Shown piece after piece: positions 56,314 to 64,000 of a stretch of DNA of 64,000 bases. Made by a program: the position numbers and the translations under genes. The first letter of the stretch is position 1, and each line of letters starts with the position of its first letter. The notes under the pieces were generated by a model. It saw only the letters and a program-made list of their open reading frames with translations, was not told the origin of the DNA and did not search any database. Origin of the DNA: Cycas panzhihuaensis (taxonomy: Eukaryota > Cycadophyta); assembly GCA_023213395.1 (NCBI GenBank), contig CM041465.1, positions 26,233,741-26,297,740 on the forward strand, written 5' to 3'.

Positions 56314-56657
56314 GCTTAGGTACCATACTAAAGAAGAAGCCAAAATTAAATATCCCAATACATAATCATTCAAGTAATGGAGATAGCATGTAGACATGTG
56401 GAAATCCCCTTTAAGGGAAGAAAAACCACCTCAAAAATAATAATATTATATTATCTTCATGCATAGTATATTATCATCTCAAGATCTTGCATTCCGTCTC
56501 ATTTGCATAATGATGGAGATAATTACAAGTACATTGAATTAGGTAATGACCCATTTATCTAATTTTTAATACTAACTTTAATAATAATAATAAGTCTTAA
56601 CTATAAAAACTAGTATTACATTATTATAAGATAGCATTATAAGATTATATTTTAACA
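56314..56657 (-). repeat. LTR with decayed PBS, partner not found
   Basis: On the minus strand it runs TGTTAAAATATAATC to the PBS-like TGGTACCTAAGC (56314-56325). The block GAGGTGGTTTTTCTTCC, CTTAAAGGGGATTTCCACATG is shared in part with the LTR at 42985 and weakly with Copia-B. Its right edge abuts RT of Copia-G, so it marks one end of an insertion there. Confidence 0.6.
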
Positions 56658-57560
56658 TCAAACATCAAATGGAAGGCTAGTTTGAAATGACAAATATGAG
56701 TCTACTCCATTATTATATGGGTCTTGAGGTAAGCCAACAAAAAGATGTGTTTTCATATCTTAGATAAAATATGTGAAAAAGCTTCTTTAAAAATTCAAAA
56801 TGGAAGACTACAACAACTGCACCACTCCAATGGAAATGAGCTACATTCTAAATATAGATGATGATGGACAAGTTGTAGATGAAACATTTTGTAAATAGTT
56901 AATAGGTGGTCTTATCTACCTTTCAACCATAGGACCAAATATCTTATATTTAGTGTGAGTTATATCCGAGTATATGTAGCATCCAAAATTATCACACAAG
57001 AATACTACTAAAAGAATCCTCAAATACATTAAAAAAACTAAGTCAATAGGTCTTAACTATGCCCAAACCACAAATTATCAATTAATTGGGTATATAAATT
57101 TTAATTGGGCAAGAGATGGGCAATAAAATAAATCTATCACAAGCTATTATTTCTCACTCAAATATAAAATTATCTCTTGAAGCAACAAGAAATAATCTGT
57201 AGTAGCTCTGTTATCCACTAAAGTAGAATACAAAGTGGTTGTAAATGCTACCTGTGAAGGAGTATGGATCGAAAAACTATTTGAGAACTTAAAGAAGAAA
57301 TAAGAGTAACCTACATCTATTTTTTTTTATATCCAAAGTGTTATCAAATTAATGAAAAATCTAGTATTCCATACCAAAACTAAACACATTGAAGTCCACC
57401 ATCATTTCATTAGGGAAAAAGATTTAAAGTAAAGAAATAGACCTATTATATTATAAAAATAGAGAACAGCTTGTTGATATCTTTATTAAAGCTCTTCTAA
57501 AGAATAAAGTCTAATATCTTAAACAGCTACTTGGAGTTGAAAATAAAAGATAAAATATTA
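56658..57560 (+). pseudogene. End of RT and RNase H of Copia-G
   Basis: It resumes with FEMTNMSLLHYYMGLEVSQ, the M-x-D-L-G-x-x-x-Y-F-L-G block that follows the RT active site. Then come IGGLIYLSTIGPNILYLV, RILKYIKKTKSIGLNY, SYYFSLKYKIIS, ALLSTKVEYKVVVNATCEGVWI and VFHTKTKHIEVHHHFI. The polymerase Asp pair and everything before it are missing from the window. Many TAG stops interrupt it. Confidence 0.85.
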
Positions 57561-57568
57561 AGACATAA

Positions 57569-57774
57569 TATTAGAGAAATAATAATTCTATCTTTTTTAT
57601 CTAAAGGCTCCTAAGGTAAAGTTGAGGGTTATATGTCTAACCACTCTTTTATGTACTTGTGACACTTGGACAACATGTATTGGTTTATATACATATGATA
57701 TATTTATATGAGAGATTTCCTCTCATCATTAATGAAATGAATTATTGTCATTTGAATTATTGATTACTTTAATA
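57569..57774 (+). repeat. 3' LTR of Copia-G
   Basis: It pairs with 10728-10938. GAATT follows at 57775-57779. Purine-rich AAATAAAAGATAAAATA precedes it as a weak polypurine tract. Confidence 0.87.
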
Positions 57775-57779
57775 GAATT

Positions 57780-58800
57780 TAAGTAGAAGATGATGACTAA
57801 GTTAAAGTCAAATCCAAATAAACTATTTAATCCTCTAGCTTCATCTTCAAAGAAGAAGCTTATAAAATCATACCTGAAAACCATGGAGAATTCTAAAAAA
57901 TTATTACCTAATTCTAAAGTAAAGTAGAAGTTAAAAATACAATCTTTGAATAGGTAAATATGGATCTTATGGCATGTTTGTTAGATTCAGATGAACCATC
58001 TATAATTAAAAAAGTAGTTAAGGAGCAAAAGTGAAATGACATTATGGAGATTAAAATCTAAGTTGTTAAGAAGAACCATACATGGTATTTATTCAAATTT
58101 CCTATTGGTAAGTATGTAATTAATTACAAATTGATCTATAAAACTAAGTTTAAATTTGATAGATCTATAGCTTTAAGTAGCAAGAAGGCATTTATTGTAA
58201 AAAAAAAAAAAAAAAAAAAAAAACTCTGATTACAAAGATGAATACCATTTGTTTCATTATAGTGATGGCTATATAATTCAATTGGTAACTTCACCAAATA
58301 GATGCAAAAAGTACATTTCTAAATGGGAATTTAAATGAAGAAGTCTACATGGAGCATCCTCTTAGCTTTGTTGAAAAGGTCATGAACACTTATTATACCA
58401 AATCAAGAAGGTCTTATATAGCCTAAAATAGGGTCTTAAAACCTAATTTAAAAAGATTGATTAATATTTTTTGAAAAATATATTTAAGAGATCTCTAACT
58501 AACTCAAATCTATATATCAAAGAAAAAAAATGATAAAATTATATTTATGGTATTGTATGTTTATGATCTATTGATCACATATAATGATATTCATATGATA
58601 TCAATCTTGAAGGTGGATCTTAATTATTTTTTTGAGATGGTGGATCTAAGATTTTTATACTACTATCTTAGAGTAGAAGTATGTCGAAGGCCTAAATATA
58701 TGTTCATTTTATAAGTGAAGTACACTTGAGAATTTCTAAAGAAATTTAAAATGGATGATTATAAATATGTGCCTATTCTAATGGAGATAGATTGAGAATA
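57780..58800 (+). pseudogene. Reverse transcriptase of Copia-H
   Basis: It gives MDLMACLLDSDEPS, KKNHTWYLFKFPIGKYVINYKLIYKTKF, then after a 25-base poly(A) tract IDAKSTFLNGNLNEEVYMEHPLSF, where D-A-K-x-T-F-L-N-G is a copia RT hallmark. The Asp-Asp active site near 58560-58580 reads LYVYDLLIT-like in the expected place, with one Asp lost. Stops are frequent. Confidence 0.8.
58199..58223. repeat. Poly(A) tract of 25 bases inside Copia-H RT
   Basis: An uninterrupted A run breaks the RT frame between two recognisable blocks. It may be slippage expansion of an A-rich codon stretch. I see no other retroposon attached to it. Confidence 0.9.
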
Positions 58801-58849
58801 GAATATAGTAGAGTAAATGTTGATTCAGCATTGTATAGGCAACTAGTAA

Positions 58850-59475
58850 AAATTTTAATATACCTTATTACTACTAGACTTAATATATCTTTTATAGTTA
58901 AAATAGTTTCTAGGTTTATGGTAGTGCTAAAATAGAGTCATTAAAAAGATGCAAAGAGGATTCTCAAATACTTAAAAGATATAATTTAATATGGACTTGA
59001 ATTCTAACATTATAATAATTTTAAATTAATAAGATCTATAGATTCTAATTAGGCTAAATATATAGATAGTAAAGGGTCAACTTCTAGATACTATTTTAGT
59101 TTAGGTTCAACTATTGTCACTTAGAGTAGTAAAATATAATCAAATATTGCTTTATCATAAACTAAAGTAGAGTACAAGGCTATAATTGTAGTTTCTACTA
59201 AAGCCATTTAGTTGCAACAAATTTTTGAGTATATGAGACTACTACAGTTAGAGCCAATTATTTTATACTATGACAATAATTATACATTGAAGATTATAAA
59301 AAAATCTATGTTCCATGATCACACCAAATACATTAAGGTTCACCATCGATTTATTTGAGAATTGATTCATAAAATTATAATTGAAATGGTATACAAACTG
59401 ACAAAAGAATAACTAGCTAACATCTTCACTAAACCACTAACACGTGATAGATTCCAAACTTTAAGGATGATTTAG
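58850..59475 (+). pseudogene. RNase H of Copia-H
   Basis: LIYLITTRLNISFIV begins the stretch, followed by AKRILKYLKDI, IDSN-AKYIDSKGSTSRYYFSLG and ALS-TKVEYKAIIVVSTKAIWLQQI. The block YYDNNYTLKIIKKSMFHDHTKYIKVHHRFI and the tail LANIFTKPLTRDRFQTLRMI end it. The Asp of YYDN is present. TAG and TAA stops break the frame. Confidence 0.85.
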
Positions 59476-59497
59476 GTGTTAAAAAGAATGAAGTAAA

Positions 59498-60580
59498 TGT
59501 TAAGAAAAAATGTCAACACTTAATGTTTATTTATGGTTCATAATATAAGATTATGAGCCTACCCTCTAATTTTTGTATTTTATTAGTATTAGATTTTTAA
59601 AATATTTATGTGAATGATGAGTTAATGGGGGTTATAACTCTTACATCACGTATCAAGTTTTAGGATTTAGATTCTAATCTTAGAGTTGTATTTATACATA
59701 TATTATGTGTTATAAAAATGGAATAAGAAATGATTTTGGAATGAGATTTATGTCATTACTTTGAAATTATTTTTTACTATTTAATAGGTTAATACTTCCA
59801 TTTTACATCTCCATTGAATGTTTAATATTTTATAGGAGTGTCCAATTTTTGTCTTTCTAATCACCCTTTCCTTTAAACCCTAACTTGCTATGATACCATG
59901 TAGAAATATAGAGTACAATTAAGTATACAAATTAATGGATAAAGTAAATTCTCATTGATTATTTCATTATAACAAAAGTCATTTAATATAATAGAGGGAA
60001 GGTAGTTGTGATGCCTATGCATACCTAACCCATCTATTAATAATAGATTATAAAAGATTAATATTATATTCTAACAAGGAACCAAAAAAGAACTACTTGA
60101 CCTTAACTAAACTATAGGTTAAGCAAGTATATAAAAGGAGGGCATCCCTATAATGAAGTGAGGTCATCATAGTGGAAAATCCATAAGTAACCAAGACTAC
60201 ATAAATTAACATAGTTAATTCATTCAATAAAATTTTCTTAGAAGACATTTCATTAGATTAATTAAAGTTAACCATTCCACTATTGTAGCTAATCCAATGG
60301 TTAGAAATTAAAGTGTTACAAGTTAAGTCTCTCAAGGAGTATATAAGGTTATAGAGGAAATAATGGTAGGTATTGCCACTCTTTTCAACTAAAATAATAG
60401 AATAGAAACCCTATTCGAGGTGAGGAGACCTATGGATTATTATTAAGGTAGACACCACAAGTTTATAACCAAAATTGAGATGATTATTCTTGAGTACAAG
60501 ATGGATATTTATAGTCGCCTAACTCAATTGTAAATTTTGAAAGGTGATGAAGGTCTATGTGATTTATAGCCTATGTTCAA
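59498..60580. other. LTR-like sequence with an orphan PBS complement
   Basis: The 3' LTR of Copia-H should start near 59498 (TGTTAAG), but no partner was found on the left. At 59887-59898 GCTATGATACCA is, on the minus strand, TGGTATCATAGC, 11 of 12 matches to a PBS, with LTR-like AT-rich sequence to its right. No gag lies to its left. It may be a truncated minus-strand element. Confidence 0.4.
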
Positions 60581-61002
60581 GACTCAAAACATCCATCAAA
60601 ACATTCATATAACAAAAATAAAAAACAATTGGAATTAATCACAAATGCTCCAATGTAATACTTTATTCATTAACTCATATAAAAAATGAAAGTACATCAC
60701 ATGATCAAGAGATATATGAAGAGCCTCGTATACAAAATAAAAGAGGCTATTACAAAATGTAATAAGAATTTGAATGTAGAATTATGCAAGGTGACAATTG
60801 GCACCTTGCATGATTAAACTAACTTACAACATTTACATATTAGGACAAAATTAACCCCACACAACTAGGTTCATAATATTAAGTTGTGACTAAACCCATT
60901 TATATAAATTAAGTATTCAACATAAAGTATATATAACCATTACATTAATAATAGAAATGATGTATTAAAGAATTAATAAAATAATCATTAATTATTCTAT
61001 CA
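60580..61002 (-). repeat. 3' LTR of Copia-I (left limit approximate)
   Basis: On the minus strand the purine tract TTAAGAAAAGG (61003-61013) is followed by TGATAGAATAATTAATG. The LTR end could not be fixed, since the partner is outside the window. A later start at 60922 (TGTTGAATAC) is possible but lacks a purine tract. Confidence 0.6.
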
Positions 61003-61004
61003 CC

Positions 61005-61262
61005 TTTTCTTAATGATAAGTTCATTAATTCTAATAATGAGGCTAAGCCAAAATCTTTTGAATTTATTGCAAGAGAGTGTTTTATGAAGATATCTATGAG
61101 CTATTCTTTTATTGACTTGTAAATCAAATCAATCTTATTATCTTATACATGTTCCCTAATGAAGTGACGGTGAACCTTGATGTGTTTGATTCTAACATGG
61201 AACATAGGTTCCTTGGTCAATTTGAGAACACTTTGATTGTCATAAAATAATGATATAGCTTA
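61005..61262 (-). pseudogene. RNase H C-terminal remnant, Copia-I
   Basis: It contains SLFYDNQSVLKLTKEPMFHV, the D-N-Q-S block with intact Asp, KHIKVHRHFIREHV, and LIDIFIKHSL (functional V-A-D-I-F-T-K-P-L). The first half of RNase H is missing. Confidence 0.85.
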
Positions 61263-61760
61263 TGTTTAAATCTAGAGTTAAGTGGATAAGTTTATGCTTT
61301 TGAAAATAGTCATCAATCTTCATGTACTAAGAGTGAGGTGATTGTCTAAGGCCATACAATGTATTTTTTAGTTTATAAACTAGGTGTTCTTTTCTATGAA
61401 CAACAAAGCCAAGAGGCTAATTTATGTAGATTTCCTCTTGCAAGTCACCATTTAAGAAGGCATTTTTTACATCTATCCAGTATATAAGCTATTTAAATTG
61501 AGCTACAAATGCTAAAACAAGCTTAATAGTGGCCATGTTGGTAACTGGTATAAATGTGTCATCGTAGTCAATTCCTTTAACCTGTTTGAAACCTTTGGTA
61601 ACCAAATGGGCATGGCTAATTGGAGCCATCTACATGAAATTTTATTTTATAAATCCATCTACAATCAATTAATTTCTTTCCTTCAAGTAACTAAATAAGC
61701 TCCCAAGTATCATTCTATAGGATAGAATCCAATTCTTTAATCATTGCTTCTTGTCATTTT
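61262..61760 (-). pseudogene. RT N-terminal part, Copia-I, truncated by a deletion
   Basis: On the minus strand the order is [38 protein letters not shown], then ACFSICSSI near D-V-K-x-A-F-L-N-G in another frame, and LKNTLYGLRQSPHS-YMKIDDYF. The sequence then jumps to RNase H at 61262, so the Asp-Asp active site is deleted. Confidence 0.82.
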
Positions 61761-61769
61761 GGATCTATA

Positions 61770-63000
61770 ATAGCTTCCTTAAAAGTACAAGGTTTAGGAG
61801 TTGATAATATTTCTGCCATCAAGGTAAAGTTAGTGGATGACTTGTATTTTGATTGTCTCTTCACTTATTGTGGTGGTAAAGGAGCAAAAGAGATCATTTA
61901 CATGTACCATTTAGGCAACTATTTCAAAGTATCCTTATCTTGAATATCCTTTAAAGGACTAATAAGTGTAGATGTGGAAATAGAGGCAAGTGGTATAAAT
62001 GTGGAACCAAGAGTAAATGTTAGTGTTAAAGGCATATGTACTGGAGGAATATTTTGTGAAGCAAGAGGAGCAACTTGTGCTTTATCTGACTAATCATTAA
62101 AGAATGAAATATGATTGATATCCACATCTTAGTTCTCTTCTAAGAAAATGACATCTTGAGACATATGAATTTGGTTGGTGGTAGGATTATACAATTTATA
62201 TGCTTTGTAACCAGGTTGATAACTAATAAAAATACATTTCCTACTCTTATCATCCAACTTTTTCCTCTGTTCTTTTGGTATGAGCATATATATTATACAA
62301 CCAAAAGTGTACATGTATGAGACTATAGGATTTTGACCTAACCAAGCCTCCTCAAGAGTAATGTTCAATATAGCCCTAGCAAGACTTCTATTTGTGAGAT
62401 ATATTGCTATCCCAAGGGCTTTAGCTTAGAATTAAAGTCCTAAACTCTTGGCAATAAGCATGGATTTTCCTTTGTTGACTAAGGTCTAATTCATATGCTT
62501 AGTAACTCCATTTTACTAAGGGGTATATGGGGTAGAAAACTATCATTTAATGTCATTATCCTTACAAAAATGAGTGAACTCATTGAATATGTATTCATCT
62601 CCATTATCACAACAAAGGATTTTTTGGGGCCTTCCAAATTTAAATTTTATGCCATTCTTAAACTCATTGAATTTATCAAAAGCTTCTAATTTCTGCTTCA
62701 TTAAATATACCTAGACTTTCCTAAAGAAATCATGAATGAATGCGATAAGGTAGTGATAACCTTTAAAGGATGCCTAGGATATGGGCCCACAGATGTCTAA
62801 ATGTACCAAGCCTAAAGGTTCATTGGCATGCTAGGCTCTCCCATTTGACCTGAAAGGAGCTCGATGGTGTTTTTCCATTACACAAGCCTCATAAATGCAC
62901 TTAGTCTCCTTTATATTTAGTATGCCATGTTCCATATTTAATCTATAAAGTAGATGAAGGCTACCCATATTCAAATGACCTAGGTATTGATGCCATAATT
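61770..63000 (-). pseudogene. Integrase and hinge, Copia-I
   Basis: 62129-62368 is open: MNITLEEAWLGQNPIVSYMYTFGCIIYMLIP, KKLDDKSRKCIFISYQPGYKAYKLYNP and HMSQDVIFLEEN, the C-terminal blocks of copia integrase. The core lies at 62400-63000 in pieces (NKGKSMLIAKSLGL; the T-P-Q-x-N-G zone near 62510). The hinge (61770-62120) is Ser/Thr/Pro-rich. Confidence 0.85.
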
Positions 63001-64000
63001 GGTCTTTTGGAATCTTAGGAGTAACATATGTTTAAGAAGCAAAATGATCATTTGAATTTGATATCCAAGTAAAAGGATCAAAAGTTGAAGTTGAATTACT
63101 ATAAGAATCAAATTCATATATGCAGATCAATGGTTTGCTCACTGCATTGAGCTTGTAGAGTCCTTGATCTTCATATCCTAAGGTAATTAAGCTATGATTC
63201 AGATATGTAATTAGGTATTTTCTAAGGTGCTAAACAAAATATGAAAGTTTTATTTATTTATTTGGCTAACTAAAAGTAAGTTGCATATCATGCTAAGTAT
63301 ATAGAAAACATAATTGAGATGATGAGAAGTATTCAAATTCTTCTATGAGATAGGAATGTTGCCAATCTTGGCAACCTCTAAAGCACTATCATCTCTAAAA
63401 ATGATAGATTGATTTTTAATTAGTCTTGTATCAGTTAGGGGTTCTTTTGAACTTATCATATATTGAGAGGCATCTAAATTGATTAACTAGGAGATGTTAG
63501 AATGATAAGATGACAAAGCAATAAAGAAAAGATTTTGAGAGTCAACTATGTGGCCTCCTTAATTTTATATCTAGTTGTGATTTCTATTCTCTTAGTTCCT
63601 TTGAGGAGCATTTTGATTTTGTCTCCTTAGTCCCTAGTAGTTTGGCCAATTTTGTCTTTAAGTTCCCTCATAGTTTCCAAGTCCACAAGTTTAATTACCC
63701 CACATAGCATGGTGGTTCTAAAACTATTGTTGTTAACAATCAACTCTCTTTTTCTACAGTCTAGTACTATGTGTCAAAGTTTACCATAATAGTTATAAAT
63801 AACGTGAGGATTATAAGATAGTTGAGGTTGATGTAACTGATATAACTACTAATTAGGTTACTGATTTAAATTTATTAAACTAAATTGATGTGTTAATTAT
63901 GGACATAAAGGTCTTCCTCTATGTCAGGTTGTAAATGCTAGTGTAGAAGAGGAAGCACCTGGATTCCTTGAATGGTGCAAAATGCATTCTTCCTAGAGTA
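63000..64000 (-). pseudogene. gag: Protease, pre-IN and part of Gag, Copia-I
   Basis: The stretch is in the right place for GAG-pre-IN (about 63000-63200), protease (63200-63480) and the Gag zinc region (63600-63800). A Q-x-N-P-P-Q-R-N-rich zone near 63560-63680 precedes the knuckle. I can follow only short runs, and the Gag N-terminus lies outside the window. Confidence 0.5.

Larger units (their letters stand above)
10728..57774 (+). mobile_element. Copia-G: element spanning most of the window, inserted in Copia-H
   Basis: LTRs at 10728-10938 (211 bp) and 57569-57774 (206 bp) share most of their sequence, including GAGAAATAATAAT and TGAGGGTTAT. The exact 5-bp duplication GAATT flanks them. 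The PBS abuts the 5' LTR. Only about 3.5 kb is its own: gag, PR and pre-IN (to 13152) and the end of RT plus RNase H (from 56658). The middle of its pol, from the integrase core through most of RT, was not found anywhere in the window. The 43.5 kb between is filled by other elements. Confidence 0.88.
8339..59497 (+). mobile_element. Copia-H: outermost host element of the nest, split in two
   Basis: This is a plus-strand copia element with gag, PR and IN at 8354-10727 and RT and RNase H at 57780-59475. Copia-G sits between the halves, with the duplication GAATT at 10723-10727 and 57775-57779. The left half stops in the IN-RT hinge and the right half resumes just before the RT start, so the two parts are complementary. 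LTRs could not be paired, so the outer limits are only the coding limits. All frames contain stops. Confidence 0.82.
60580..64000 (-). mobile_element. Copia-I: minus-strand copia cut by the window end
   Basis: The minus-strand order is gag and zinc knuckle (64000 to about 63450), pre-IN, IN (63000-62129), hinge (62130-61760), RT start (61760-61280), the end of RNase H (61260-61005) and 3' LTR (to 61002). The 5' LTR lies outside the window. RT and RNase H are joined by a deletion near 61262. Confidence 0.85.

Noticed and set aside
56314-56657. 5' LTR of Copia-E paired with the LTR at 42985
   Set aside because: They share only one block of about 55 bp; their ends and the remaining sequence differ, so they are more likely from different families.
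58199-58223. Poly(A) tail of an inserted SINE or LINE
   Set aside because: The RT frame of Copia-H continues on both sides without added sequence, so only the A run itself was expanded.

Overview
This window is nuclear, intergenic DNA from a vascular plant with a large, repeat-rich genome. I found no ordinary host gene. Nearly all identifiable sequence is decayed LTR retrotransposon: Ty1/copia elements throughout and one long Ty3/gypsy element of the Tat type. The plant assignment rests on primer-binding sites that match initiator-Met tRNA (TGGTATCAGAGC and variants), on plant-type copia gag-PR-IN-RT-RH order, on the Tat-type gypsy polyprotein, on a plant mobile domain (PMD) reading frame and on a TRIM-like miniature element. 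The depth of nesting and the heavy point decay suggest slow DNA removal, as in conifers and other giant plant genomes, but the species cannot be named from this.

Layout. 1-619 holds no recognised gene. Copia-1a (620-6953, +) is a family member whose RT has been deleted. 6954-8330 is unassigned. From 8.3 to about 59.5 kb the window is one nest. Copia-H (+) is split by Copia-G (+, 10728-57774, TSD GAATT). Copia-G is interrupted from 13153 to 56657. Its left break is the 3' LTR of Copia-B (-). Copia-B is split by Copia-1b (-, 14147-22401, TSD ACATG), and again by the gypsy element Tat-C (-, 23627-37492) with an unassigned GC-richer block (37493-39330). Copia-1b is itself split by a TRIM-like element (17447-18043, TSD TATA). 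To the right of Copia-B lie an unassigned stretch with a (TA)n tract, an LTR (42985 to about 43341) and Copia-E (-). Copia-E is split by Copia-F (+, 44755-52232, TSD ATACT). A lone minus-oriented LTR (56326-56657) then abuts the rest of Copia-G, and the rest of Copia-H follows. At the right edge is Copia-I (-), internally deleted and cut by the window end.

How the parts work together. Each element once encoded its own Gag capsid, protease, integrase, reverse transcriptase and RNase H. All pol frames now carry stops and frameshifts, so none looks autonomous. The relative order of insertion can be read directly from the nest: H, then G, then B, then 1b and Tat-C, with the TRIM inside 1b, and E before F.

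The most interesting unit is Tat-C. Between its integrase and its 3' LTR lie about 5 kb that hold two things: an antisense frame related to the plant mobile domain, possibly with introns, and a second RNase H. That second RNase H keeps its acidic catalytic residues, whereas the ordinary RNase H of the element has lost key ones.
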